This document shows positions 12,373 through 24,706 of a DNA stretch of 64,000 bases, piece by piece. How positions within the stretch are numbered: the stretch's first letter is position 1; every line of letters starts with the position of its first letter. A program made the position numbers and the translations under genes. The notes under the pieces were generated by a model. That model made no database searches. It had not been told where the DNA came from and saw only the letters and a program-made list of their open reading frames with translations. The stretch is from Vitis vinifera. Taxonomy: Eukaryota > Streptophyta > Magnoliopsida > Vitales > Vitaceae. The stretch covers positions 33,525,501-33,589,500 of the forward strand of contig NC_081822.1 of assembly GCF_030704535.1 (NCBI RefSeq), read 5' to 3'.

Positions 12373-12997
12373 CAATTGTTTTGCAAAATGAACTTTCAGT
12401 CTTTGGATTTGAGCTCATGTCAATTTCTTCGATCAACTCATTTCTTTTTTATTTTTGTTCTTTAAAATTATTCAATGCTTCTTTGCGTGCCAATCTTGTA
12501 TCTTCACTAACTTTGATACATGGTCTCATACCATCATGAGTTCTGAAAAAGTGATGTTTAAGTCTATTTACCCCTCCAGAACATCTTTAATTATAAAATT
12601 TGCATCTTATATACTTTTCTCTAGGAACTTCAATAACATACTTCCGTTCTTGAACTTTCGATTTTGAGATACTCATACTAAAAAGAAATAAAAATGATTA
12701 AATTGCATAAAGAATTTTAAATAAATTATATAATTATTTTAGAACATAAAAGAATAAAATTTTAATTTTAAGATTTTCAAAATTAAATATTAGCATAGCT
12801 AAGTATTAATAGTTTAATATAAATATTATTTTTTTTCCAATGGGACAAAATTTACCTATAGAATAATTTTAATATAAATATATAGACCTAATAATATAAA
12901 TAATTTAACATATTTTCATTAGAGAAAAAAAAAAGTGAAATATGAGAAAGTGAAACCAAATTTTGGTAAGTGGAGGGTACTATAATTGTGTAGTGGT
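12373..12997. repeat. Tandem duplication inside the hAT element, copy 2 of 2
   Basis: Starts caattgttttgcaaaatga and ends at gtgtagtggtgat. It parallels copy 1 through shared blocks such as gtgatgttta-gtctatttaccc, gattttcaaaatt-aatattagcatagctaag and tagacctaataata. It has diverged by scattered substitutions and small indels, so the duplication is not recent. Confidence 0.8.
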
Positions 12998-13065
12998 GAT
13001 ATTGTAGTTGTTTAGTGGAGATACTATAGTTGTGTAGTGGAGGTACTATAAGTGTGCAATGGAGT
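12966..13065. repeat. Short tandem minisatellite, roughly 22-25 bp unit
   Basis: Four imperfect units of the form tggaggtactatagttgtgtag follow one another just upstream (transposase sense) of the duplicated block. This may be the source or product of the slippage that duplicated the block. Confidence 0.6.
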
Positions 13066-13689
13066 TTATTGTAGCTATGAAGAAAGTGGTTCAGTCAAGT
13101 AAAAAACAAAGTAGTGGTTGACTAGAAGCAATAAAAAAATTGACAAAACATATTCTTGATTTTCCATAAGTAAATTAATAAAAACAAAAAGCTCGTCCTG
13201 GAGTTATGACCTAAGGAAAAAACAAAATAAAATAAGAAAAATGAAAGAAGAAATAACAATGGAGAAAGGGAAGAGGGGCGTACTTGAGGGAGAGTCATAA
13301 AGAACGCATCAACTACCACTAGAGTGAGATGGTGCCATCGAACTAAATTTGCTACCAAATCTTGTGAGGTATAGGTTTCACGCAGCTAGGGTTAGGGTTT
13401 TTCTTCAAGTTTCTTCTCTTTTCTTAGTTATTTCTCTATGGGATTTTTGGATTGGCATCCGCAAAGACCCATGGAAGCACACATCTTATTCCTTAGTGTG
13501 TAAAAGGCGCTGCCAAAGAGCGTCTTTGCCACACCTCACCATGAAAGGCATACACCTTTTTGGACCCCTGTTTTTCTTTTCTTTTTGTTTTTTTTTTCAA
13601 CGCCTCAAGGCTTTTTTGCCACACTTTGCCATGAGGCATGCTTTAAGGGGCACCTAAAAAACACCTTTGAAAACTTTGCTTATGACTAA

Positions 13690-14480
13690 GAAAAAACTTT
13701 ATTACCTTAATAGGATAAACAATTATTTTTTATGAGAACTTATCAATTGAATAACAGAAAAATATTTAATTGAATAACACAAATATTCATTTGGTAGTAT
13801 AATACGTGAAAAAATTCAAAATTTTCTAAATTAGGTTATATTGTAATGTTATAATATTTGTTTTGTAACTATAGTGCATTTATGTCATACCTATATTCTA
13901 TGATCAAATTAATAATTTTAGAAATGCCAATTTATACCTTATTGACATTGTATTAACACATCCTACTAGTATATTAACATTATTAGTACCATGCATTGAA
14001 ATTGTATAAAACTACAAGTCTTGTGAATTCAATTTAATACTTCATTTGATTTGAAAGATGGTTCATCATAATATAAGTATGTTAGTGAGTATAGTATGAT
14101 CATGTAAGATTGTCACTTTCATAAAAACGTTCCAAATTAATTTTTTTGAATTAGGTTTTGTTATAATGTGTTGTAATATATTGTAAGTACAATGTATGTT
14201 TGTCATCCCTATATTTTATAACAAAAGTAATAGTATTAGCGATGCATTTTATTCCTCATTGGCATCCAACATATCATACCAGTGTATTAACATTGTCCAC
14301 CCAATGTATTGAAATAAAATTTAGAATTTTAAAAAACATTGCACAAAGGAAAAAAAATATAATTTAAAATTTTTATTATAAAAAACTAAAAATGATTAAG
14401 CATTTTGCATTTTTTTTTATTTCTTTTAGACAACCCATATGAAAAATTAAACATTTTATTTTCCTCAAACTCAATACAAA
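13690..14480. other. AT-rich spacer without recognisable gene
   Basis: No reading frame of interest is present. Two loosely similar stretches (about 13800-14000 and 14110-14300: ttgtaatgttataatat, gtcat-cctatatt-tat, catt-gtattaacattgt) suggest an old internal duplication. Confidence 0.6.
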
Positions 14481-14949
14481 AACATTATTTATTGATTTCC
14501 ACGGCATACTCGCCAGTCAAGCACACCGTGAGGCTGACTACAGCAGACCGAGAGGTTAGAATTCCAGTTTTCCTGTTTGGAAGTGAATGTAGGAAGTTCA
14601 AACGGTGGATTAGGTGTGAACATTCAACCAAAGGCGTCTTGGGGATCGGCAATAGCTAAGCATTGTGGCCATCACAGTTCAAGCTACGTATGGCTGGCGT
14701 ACAACCTACGGGCTTCTAAAAGAAAAAAAAATGATGATGGTACCTTTAGTCCAATCTTAGACAAAGAGCTTAAAATATAACAATTCATGGAAAATTATCA
14801 TTCTTATTACATAATTATGGAACCTATTTTTTAAAAAAAAATAAAAGTAAAAATTATAGTAAAAATAGAAATGCGTCCAAAAATACATTAAATGTTGTTT
14901 TGAAAATATAAAAATATTTGATTTTATTCCTAAGAGAAGTTCTTTGTAA

Positions 14950-15355
14950 ACTGGTCGTCTCTTTCTTGTTTAGTTTCTGCTCTAACAATCCTTAATTCAA
15001 GACTGGTTTTTTCAACAATTGGTATCAGAGCCATTTGGGTTATAATGGGGACTGTAAAGTTTGATTTAGAAAAGTTTACAGACAGAAATGATTTCGGGTT
15101 ATGGAGACTAAAGATGAGGGCATTACTGGTTCAACAGAGGCTCCAAGATGTCTTACTTGGAGAGAAAAACCTGCCCACTTCCATGCAAGAAAATGAGAAA
15201 ACAGAACCGTTCACAGTGCCATCATTCTTTATTTAGGTGATATGGTGCTGAGAGAGATGGCCAAAGCAAAGTCCACAACTGAGTTGTGGCTCAAGCTCGA
15301 GAGCTTATACATGACCAAGTCATTAGCAAAACGATTACAAATGTTATGGATGTTT
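14950..15355 (+). mobile_element. Ty1/copia 5' stub: LTR end, primer-binding site and gag start
   Basis: The primer-binding site TGGTATCAGAGCC (15020-15032) is complementary to the initiator-tRNA-Met 3' end. It follows an LTR ending in ...TTCAACA. The gag-like frame starts at 15045 with FDLEKFTDRNDFGLWRLKMR, the usual copia gag opening. A stop or shift occurs near 15233, and gag-like sequence continues (KSTTELWLKLESLYMTKSL) to about 15345. It then runs without a gap into the 3' end of TNL2, so the rest of the element is missing. The 5' limit of the LTR was not found. Confidence 0.7.
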
Positions 15356-18300
15356 CTCCTCATCACATCCACATTAGAGCCCTCTCACTTCCACTGGGTT
15401 CCTCCTCATGGATTTCTTTAAGGATAATAGTTGACTGCTTAGGTCGAATTGGATCCTTCAGGATTGTCGTGATTCACATCTTCATTACCATACACTAGAT
15501 CAAACCCACACCGATTAATTGGAGCATACCACCTAATGGGGTGAGTTCCAAATGATACCCTGATGTGAGTCACTTCATGCCAATTGATGCGAGTCCCATT
15601 ATGCCAATTGCTGTAGAGGGGAAGTGCTACATAAAGCAGCCACATGTGATCTAACCCTACTCCTTCCTTATCAGCGCTGATAGTAATGAAGTCAGTGATG
15701 TAACTGGAAGTTGAATAGCACAAGCTATATGATACCCTAAGTGGAATATCAAATGCGCAAACATAAGAGAAAACTCAAAGCAAAACCCAGCAAGTTGGAA
15801 TTAAACCAATTTGGAGGTACCTCTGCTTCTACTTGACACCTAGAGCTCTGATACCTTATCCAATCTGGTATTCTACTCCCATAAATCATCACATATATTA
15901 AGTCTGAACCTGAATTACGCTGTAAAATCAAAATTATTAGGATGTTAGTGATAGAAATTGCTGCATGCTTTCCTATGTTCATTCATTCAACATTTATTAT
16001 TATTATTATTATTTTTGTAAAGAAAGTTATGATATGTAAAATAAAATATATTGCAAAGCCCTTTGTTTATAATATCTATGGGATATAGAGAGAACTCACC
16101 TTAAAAGTTTTCGTCGGCAACTTTGCAGTTGGAAGTAGTGATTTAAGTACTTGATTTGAGGCACTTCTCAATGATGTGCAATCTTGTGCAATTAAACTAT
16201 ATATGCTTGATGGAAGTTCCGGCAGTACTTGCAATCTTCTACACTTCTCCAATCCTAGAGATTCTAGGTTGGTAAGTCTACTGATGTTTGAAGGCAAAGT
16301 AACAAAGTTGTTCCCACCTAAATTTACCACTTCCAATAAAGATAAGAGACCAAGACTACTAAGGTTTGTTTCATCCGATAAATTGCAGTAACTTAGGTTC
16401 AACTTTCTTAAAGAGCAAAAACCTGGCAAATGATGTAGTATGAAACTAGTGGAACTTGAACTTCTTAGCAACGACCATGAGGTAGATGGTGGTGAACTTC
16501 TTGGCAACGACCATGAGCTAGATGGTGGTGGTCCATTACATCCCAAAAAGGATGATATTTCAAGGTTTCTCAACAAAGGAAAAGAGGAGGGTAGTACTCT
16601 TAGAGCAGTTCCATCTGCATTAAGTTCTTTTAACATTTCTAAGTTCCCATAGTTTTCGGGAAATTCTTCAATTTTTGAGCAACCAGCAAGAATAAATATT
16701 TCAAGGGATTTCAAACCACACAGGCTGCTTGGAAGACTCTTGAGCATTTTGCAATTTTTCAAACTAAGAAAGTGAGGTTCTTCAGATCTCCAAGTGACAA
16801 GTGAATCTTACACAAAGACACATTCTTCTAAAACTAGCCGTTCCAAGTTAGTGACTCACCAACTCTTGAGAAATTGGGGTTTCTATTAAGTACTTAGAGT
16901 GACTGAGATCCAAGATTTTTAACTTTTCAAGAACCTGCCAAGAAAGGAAGTTGACTTAAAAATTAGATTTCATACACATTATATGCTCTTTAAAGAAAAA
17001 AACATCAATACATCATAACCATACCTTGATTCTTTTCCAAAGTCATTGAATATGACTACATGGCATGCTGAGGTGAACAAGATTCTTTGCATTAAAATCA
17101 TTGGGCAATGATTTCAGTCAGTATCCATACAAATACAAATACCTCAATTCCTCGTAACAAAATTTAAAGTTTAGAGAACAATGAACTTTACAATTCTTCT
17201 TATAGAAATATTTCCAAAGTTTCTTGAGATATCATTAGATTTATAAACTTTGAGCAATCTAAGTTTATTCATCCTCACAAAGGCTTTAGTGGTAAAGTTT
17301 ATTATATCTTGTGAATGGGACAAATCAAGGAAAATGCCTTCAATTTTTTCATTTCCCTACAAACCAAGGACATTAAGTTAAAAGCATGCAAAGTGCATAA
17401 AAGCTTGCTACAATTTTATCGGCATATGCCTACTTAAGCCAAAAGAATCCTTAATTTCCAATCTTAACTTGTGCAACATAAAATAAATGTCATGTTGTTT
17501 TTTGCTCTCACCATATTTTTTTTTTCAATATATTATAGATATCTTCATAGAGCCATAATCTGCAATGATTGCCATGGTCTGTAAGGGATTCTTGGCGAAC
17601 AATTTCCATACCCATATCTTGTATTAAGTCATTAACCTATTAAAAGAAATAGTTATGAGTGACTTATCAATGAGAGCTTGTATTCCACTAATTGAGAAGA
17701 AGCCGCAATATTTGTCTAATATTTCCATTACATAATCTTTAACCTCTCCTTTAAAGAAACAAGCAATATCCAAAAATATACCCTTCTCTTTGTCATCCAG
17801 AGCATCATAACTTATTTTAAGTACTTCCTGGATTTTATTATTAGGAGTACTTTTTAGTTTGTTTAATTCATTTCTCCATTCTTCTTTACTCATGCTAAAT
17901 AAAAAAGAACCCAAAACTTTAAGAGTCAATGGAAGACCTTGTGCATACCATATTATTGCTCGTGAAAGATCTTTGAAATCATTTCTAGGAAGCTCATGTT
18001 TTAATGAATATTGTGTGAGGAACTCAAAAGCTTCATCATCATCAAATTCCATAGCCTCATAACAATTGACTCCATGTGAAATTAACAAATGTTTATCCCT
18101 AGTCGTTACAATAATTCTACTTCCTCGACCAAACCAATCCAGATTTCCAATTAAGCAATCCAATATTATTGGATCATTCGCATTGTCAAGAATGATTAAG
18201 AACTTTTTTGAGAGGAGCCTAGCCTTTATCCATGTGAGTCTTTCATATTTAGATTTTCTTCCTCCAATAGTTGAGAAAGAAATTTATGTTGTAATCTGAT

Positions 18301-19513
18301 TAAACCCTCTTTTGCCAATTCCTCTTTGACCTTTTCAAAAAAAGAGCATGCTTCAAATTGGCTAGAGATTTTTCTATAAATAGCTTTAGTAATGGTTGTT
18401 TTCCCTGTTCTACCCACACCCCAAATTTCTACCATCTGAACATCATTTGACTCCAAACATAATTGCATTTCCATTTCTTGTATGCGAGCACCTATTCCAA
18501 CCGGATTCTTGGTATCATCGATGGATGTACTTAACGATTTATTCAAAATATCTTTAACAATTTCCTGGATTAGTAAAGACTCATTCTTGCCATATTTGAA
18601 GCATAACTGCATAATAAGTCTATCCATTGAAAAGGTAATAAAAATAAAGGAAATAAGAGAAAATATGTCAAAACAAATAGTTGGTTTTAAGTCAATATTT
18701 ACAAAAGTCTAATAACAAGGTTTTGAATTCTATGAACTCAATATTTTAATCATTTAACATAATGACTACATTTGATTGGCGGCATAGAATGAGATAGGAA
18801 ATGTATATTCTAAAATATCATATCTTATTGGATAGGAAATGTATATCATAATATATTATTTCCAATAGTATACGATATCATTGGATATTAGATCCAATGG
18901 ATGTCATATTTTAAAATAGTATATCCAATAAGATATGTTATATTATGCTTCTATTTAGTTTGTAAAATAAAATAAAAATTATATTGTATTCTAATATTTT
19001 CTATTTAATATTACGTATAGCAATATTCATGATTAAAATATTTAAAATTTATAAATAATTTTTTTTATATTATGTTATTCAATATATAAAAATAATATAA
19101 CTTAATATTATTTTATAAATATTTTTTTAGTTCTTATTTTTAAACACAAATATAATTTTATAATAAAAAAATTATTTTGCAAAATAAGTAATATAAAAAA
19201 ATTAAAAAAAAATTGATAAAATTTATGATATATGAGATAAGTATATCCTACATGTTAACTTAGGATTAACATATTCTATATAAAAGTGAAATAAAACAAT
19301 GATAGAAAACTTGGAGTTTTCAATAGCTGCAACAAGTGTAGAAGATATGGCTTTGCCCCTCTCAAGCTTCTCTTCAATGATGAAACTGTCGATTCCTTGG
19401 GCTCGTAACTCCTTGTCGAGGTGAGCAGTGAAGTTATTGCGGGTGTCTTCTCCTCTGAAGCTCAGGAACACATCATAGCGCCTTTGAGAAAAAGAAGCAG
19501 CAGCAGCAGCCAT
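15356..19513 (-). pseudogene. TNL2: TIR-NB-LRR pseudogene, cut at its 3' end by a copia stub
   Basis: Exon equivalents by comparison with TNL1: TIR 19513-about 19294 (only the first half, through FSIIVL); NB-ARC about 18588-17512; LRR exon 3 17356-17025; LRR exon 4 16934-16100; C-JID exon 15919-about 15356. Damage seen: a deletion removing the second half of the TIR exon and part of an intron-1 MITE, P-loop changed to GVGRTGKTT, a 1-base deletion near 18240, a deletion at about 17630 that destroys the MHD motif, indels in exons 3 and 4 and near 15740 in the C-JID exon. The protein end is replaced by copia sequence. It retains recognisable LRR and YGSRIPDWIRYQSS sequence. Not expected to be functional. 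Confidence 0.9.
18768..19294. mobile_element. Truncated MITE in TNL2, homologous to that in TNL3
   Basis: The left end gactacatttgattggcggcatagaat and the following ataggaaatgtatattctaaaatatcat parallel the element in TNL3 intron 1. The right end is lost: sequence jumps from gtgaaataaaa straight into the TIR exon (caatgatagaaaac). A shared ataaaa at the junction looks like microhomology. Confidence 0.6.
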
Positions 19514-19872
19514 TACTCAGCAGTAGAGAGACCACGTCTCAAGTCTAAATTATCCTGTAGGAAATAAAGAGTTCCACAATTCATTAATACAATTCCGAAA
19601 ACTCCATCGATAAAACGAAAGAAATTCTGGGACGAAATTGTTAGCTCTTTGTAGGATATATCAACCACAAGTGAATAATATGCTAAATTTTCTTAACTGG
19701 AAATTTGAAATGAAAAAATATCTGTAATTGAAGAATACACCTGTGAAATCTCAACAAGAGAATGAGCAATGTAATAACTAAACACTGTGGCATGTGAAGA
19801 TCATGATGCTGCAGATCATATTATTGAAGTCAAAGTCTGGAAAGCGCGTTGAAGGATAGAAGATGACTTTAA

Positions 19873-20198
19873 GGCTATGTTTGGTTCCCGGAAAATTTGA
19901 GGGAAAATGCAAGGGAAAGAAAATACAAAGGAAAAGTATAAGGAAAGAAAAAGTGAAGGAAAATAAAAAAATAGATTAAAAGTTGATAAATTATTTTTTT
20001 TGTTACTTCAAACTCATTTTATTTATTTTAACTCATCAATATAAAGATTAAATAATTTAAAAATACATAAGTTTTTAATTAGTTTTAATTATATTTGATT
20101 TTTTTTGACATTTTTCATAGGACAACCAAACATGAGAAAATCATTTTCCTTAACATTTTTTTTCTTTCCTTTGTACTTTTCGGGAATCAAACATAGTC
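19873..20198. mobile_element. Tourist-like (PIF/Harbinger-type) MITE with TAA target duplication
   Basis: The left end is GGCTATGTTTGGTTCCCGG and the right end, read inverted, is GACTATGTTTGATTCCCG. TAA flanks both sides (19870-19872 and 20199-20201). The 326-bp AT-rich body has no ORF. The 3-bp TWA-type duplication, terminal G-rich repeat and size fit PIF/Harbinger-type MITEs. Confidence 0.82.
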
Positions 20199-20270
20199 TA
20201 AGTATATTTAATATGGGAAGAAAATATAGGTATATTTATTAAGGGCCTGCTCCGAAGTTATTAACAGTTG

Positions 20271-20520
20271 AAACAGTGCTGGGCTTAACAGGATTGGACA
20301 GCGGATCTCAAAAGTATCGGGCCCGCATAGATACTAAAAAATTTAACATTGAAGGGTGTGGCACAGATGTTTGGGCTGCATCTCAAAAGAATCGAGAAAC
20401 AGGGCTGGGCTTAACAGGATTGGACATCTGCACCTCAAAAGTATCAGCCCCCCAATAGATACTGAAAATTGAAGGAACCAAATTTACGATTTTAACATTA
20501 AAGGGTATGGCACCGATTTT
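20271..20520. repeat. Direct repeat of about 125 bp in spacer
   Basis: The phrase gctgggcttaacaggattggaca, then ctcaaaagtatc, then atagatact-aaaa, then ttaacatt-aagggt-tggcac occurs at about 20279-20363 and again, slightly expanded, at about 20404-20515. The surrounding 20.2-21.1 kb shows no gene. Confidence 0.65.
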
Positions 20521-21146
20521 TTGGGGATAATGCTGAAATATCGAAATGTAACTGATTTATCGGTGAAAATTAAATAAAAAAATACGAAAATTTGGATGGT
20601 CAAGATTTCCATCTCATATATCGTGCCATCTCATACATTGTGTTGGCACCATCCGATAAGTGATACATCACGATATTTTCATCCTTGGTTGAAACTCATA
20701 TGGGTCTCATTTATGTGACTATCACAAAAAACACACTACAAGGGAAAGTTGGCACCTACATCACCTACATTTCATGGTAGAAAGTTGGTATGGGTTTGCC
20801 TAATGCTCAGTACATCCTGGGCAATTGGCTACCGACACCGTGAATAAAAATAAGCCCAACAACACAAGTGCTTCTCATTCCTTCAAGTCAAGGCCCATTA
20901 TCCATGTCATTAATAAAGGGTTGGTTGTTTCCTAATGGTTTGCAATATGTGTTGACACTTGATAGCCTCTAGCCAATAGATGGCCTTATATCCTTTATGG
21001 AGATAGATTGTCATAGAATTTTCTATCCATATGGTACTAACATTGAGTGCTTAATGTTTGTAGAATCTTAGCCAATTAACAAAGTCCTGTTAACCTACTC
21101 AATATCTCTACCTATAAGCAAATAAGGTTTCCTATGATGGCCCTAG

Positions 21147-22172
21147 TGTTGGGTTGGGTTTCCCTCTCATGTGGAGGATGGTCCAAATATGTAAAACCCA
21201 ATAAAACCTATATGATATGACATCTTTTGGTGTAAGGTTTTATGACAACCCCCAAAAAAGATTCAAATCTCTATATACTAAGTGAAAAGAGAGTAGTTGC
21301 TGGTTTTGAGAGTAAAAAGAGAAGAGTAAGAGAGAAAGAAAAAGAAGAAATTGAAGAGCATGAAGGACTTGTTTTCATCCAAGAAATAGATCTCCTTGAT
21401 CCATGGTCCGTTTAATATGAAACTTGATCAGTTGGCTCATCATTTGTAGCTCTTCATTTTAGATGGTGAGGTCATTGATCAGAGTTGTCTACTTCATTCT
21501 ATAGCCGCCTAACTAGAGTTAGTTGAAATAGAATCACTTTCGAGCAATCTTGATCAATCTACTTGGTCTTTGTTTTGCACCATTGGATCATGCTAAAATT
21601 TTGTCAGTAGCTTTGTCTCTTATATCTCTTGATTCTGGTCAATTGGATTGGTGATTAGAATTGTTAGTTGTAAGTTATAATCATCTAAATAGAGAAGGGG
21701 TGAAAATAAGAGGAGAACATTTCTATTTTGTACAATCTTTATCAAAGAGTAATATCTCTTTGATCCTTAGTTTGACTGAGGTGAAATTTTAATGGAATGT
21801 TCAACACTTGTGGTACTTCAATTTTAACGGTTGGATCGTCAATTGGAGTTTTCTAGACAAATTAGTATACTCAAATAAAGTACCAAATTTGTAACCTCTT
21901 TCTTTCACTCATTTATCATGTGGTGTTTATGTTTATGAAGCCAAGAATTTTTGCTTTTGATGATTTCTACTGTTAATGGTCCTTAATTAATGTTTGGACA
22001 AATTGTGTACTCTCACTTTTGTTAATAGTGAATCTTTTGAGTGGATTCTAGTCCAATGGATTTTACTCCTCATATCAAGGAGGTTTTCCACGTTAAAAAT
22101 TCTGGTGCATGTGTATGGTTGATTCTTATTGATAAGCATTGCTATGATATTGTGTTGATTTTTCTCCCAACA
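21147..22172 (+). repeat. Probable 5' LTR of the 22-kb copia element
   Basis: It begins TGTTGGG and ends CCCAACA, a perfect short terminal inversion of the kind that bounds LTRs. It sits immediately before a primer-binding-site match (TGGTATTAGAGCC at 22176-22188). No second LTR is present because the element is truncated at 24706, so the 5' boundary rests only on the terminal TG...CA match. Confidence 0.55.
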
Positions 22173-24706
22173 AAGTGGTATTAGAGCCAGGCTGCTTGTG
22201 TTGTGTTGAAGAATGGATGTTACTGCAAATAGAATGGTGAGCCTAAATGGCTTAAATTATGGTTTGTGGAAAGATACAATGGAAGATTTATTGTATGTGA
22301 TGGGTTACCATCACCCTATGTTTGCTAGAAGAAAACCCACTGACAAAGATGAGGAATGGGTATGGCTTCACAAGCAAGTGTGAGTATATTTGACAGTACA
22401 TAGATGATAATATGCTAAACTATGTTAGTTGTGAGAAGCATCCATGAACATTGTGGATCAAACTTGAAAAGTTCTATGCTTGGAAGACCGAAAACAACAA
22501 AATGTATTTGATGAAACAATTGATTCTTTTGAGATATCATGATAATTATCCTATGACTGATCACTTGAATACACTATAAGGTTTGATAAATCAATTGGCT
22601 GTGATGGGGTTAAAATTTGATGAAAAGGTATAGGGCTTATGGCTTTTGGGCACTTTGTTGGATTCTGGGAAGATATTTAGAATGTCATTGTCTAATTCAA
22701 CTCCAGATGGTGAGATGACATTGGAAATTGCTAAGAACGGTGTTCTAAATGAAGAGATGAGAAGAAAATCATAACATTTTTCCTCATGGTCAAATGTGCT
22801 AGTTACTAAGGCAAGAGTGAGAAACAAGAGCAAGGGTCTAAAGAATAGGGAAAACAGTAGAAGTAAGTCCAATGATAGATTTGCTAATGATGAGTGTTAC
22901 CATTGCAATAAGAAGGGGCATATAAAGAGATATTGTAGAAAGTTGAAGAAAGAAAATAAGAACAAAAAAAAAAAAAGGGAATGATAATAGTAATGAAGAT
23001 CAAGCTACCACTACTATAGAAGACTTTCTACTAATGTATGATGATGATATGATCAATTCAGCATATGATGAGAGTAGTTGGGTAATTGATAAGTGGTACT
23101 ACTACTCATGCTAGATTTTATGGGGATTTTTGCACATCCTACACACTTGATGACTTCGTAGTTGTGAGGATAGGCAACAATAGTGTGGCTAAAGTTGTTA
23201 ACCTAGGTAATGTTTGCACCCATTATGGTATGAAACTACTTAAATATGTAAAGTATGTTTCGGACATTCAGTTGAACATTATCTCTGCTGGTAAGCTTGA
23301 TGAGGAAGGCTACTAAAGTAGTTTTGGTAATGGTCAATGGAAACTTATTAAGGGCTCTTTGGTCATAGCAAGGTGTAAAAGGAATCCTAATTTATACATG
23401 ATGTGAGTTGGACTTTCTAAGGATATCATTCATGTTATTGAAAATGTGGATACAGTTGAGTTATGGCACAAGAGACTCGGTCACACGAGTAAGAAAGGAA
23501 TGATGGTGTTGTCCCAAAAGAACCACTTGTCTAGGATGACAAGCATATGTCTACAAAAGTAAGCTCATTGCTTGGGTGGGAGCAAAGTAGAGTTGCTTTC
23601 AAGACACATCCTTCTTTTTTTAAGAAAGAATAATTTGCTTGGCTTGGTTAACTCTAATTTATATGGTCCAATGAAGGTAAAAACACTTAGTTCACTATAC
23701 TTTGTGACTTTTATTGATGACCATTCAAGGAAGATTTAGGCATACACATTGAGGCATAAGGATCAAGTATTGGATGTGTTCAAGCAATTTCAGGCTTTGG
23801 TTGAGAGATAAACTAAAAGAAAATTGAAATGTATCTGAATTGTTAATGGAAAAGAATATTCAGGGCCATTTGATGAGTACTACAAGCAGTAGGGTATCTA
23901 TCATCAAAAGACTCCTCCAAAGACACCAAAGTTGAATGGTTTAGTTGAAAGAATGAACAAGACATAGGTTGACAGAGTGAGATGTTTGCTTTCACAAGCA
24001 AGAATTCCTAGATTTTTTTGGAGTGAAGCTTTGAATACAATGGTTCATGTATTGAATCTCTCACCTTTCGTTCCTTTGTAGTTTGATTTGCCAAATAGAG
24101 TTAAGACAAACAAAGATGTTTCCTATGATCATTTGTGAGTCTTTGGATGTAAGGCCTTTGTGCACATTCCAAAAGATGAAAGGTCTAAGCTTGATGTGAA
24201 GACATGCCAGTGTGTGTTTGTGGGTTATGGCCAAAATGAATTTGGGTACAGATTGTATAATCTACTTGAGAAGAAGTTGATTAGAAGTTGAGAAATTGTA
24301 TTTATGGAAGATCAAACAATAGTAGACATTAATAAGATGGAGAAAGTAGAATCTGATAGCGGTGACAAGTTGATTGACTTGTAAATAATTCACCCAACAC
24401 CAATGGTAGATCAACTAGATGTTGAGACACAAAATGACCAACATGGTGCAAGTGATGATTCAAAACTTATAGAGGTTAGAAATTTTGATGATATTCTTGA
24501 CTAGCCATAAGAACCACAAGCTATTCCTATAATCCCACCTAGACGGTCTACCAAGAATTGTCAATCTTCCACAAGATACTCCCCATAAGAGTATGTGATG
24601 TTCATTGATGGGAGAGAACATGAGAGCTTTGAATAAGCTACAAAAAGTGAGCAAAAGAGAGAGTAGATTGAGGCTATGCAAGATGAGATGAGGTCCTGGC
24701 ACAATT
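22173..24706 (+). pseudogene. Decayed Ty1/copia polyprotein: gag, zinc knuckle, protease, integrase, start of RT
   Basis: The order of domains is copia-type. Gag from 22213 starts MDVTANRMVSLNGLNYGLWK. The zinc knuckle is CYHCNKKGHIKRYC (about 22895-22936). A protease remnant (SSWVID, then GNVCTHYG) lies around 23075-23230. The GAG-pre-integrase motif LWHKRLGHTSKKGM is near 23460. The integrase core has VTFIDDHSRKI, VNGKEYSGPFDEYY and KLNGLVERMNKT. A conserved FGCKAFVHIPKDERSKLD follows, and the first RT residues (IEAMQDEMRSW) end the match. More than a dozen stops interrupt it. At 24706 it passes abruptly into TNL3, so reverse transcriptase, RNase H and the 3' LTR are missing. Confidence 0.85.

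Larger units (their letters stand above)
9206..13678 (-). mobile_element. Degenerate hAT transposon, about 4.5 kb
   Basis: The ends form inverted repeats: caaagtttttaaa at 9206 and caaagttttcaaa read from 13678 on the opposite strand. Subterminal zones are rich in aaggcg / cctcaccatga words, typical of one plant hAT group. The 8-bp flanks CACATGAC (9198-9205) and CTTATGAC (13679-13686) agree at 6 of 8 positions, as expected for an aged hAT target duplication. Internal minus-strand reading frames match hAT transposase pieces, listed separately. Stops and shifts show the element is dead. Confidence 0.75.
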
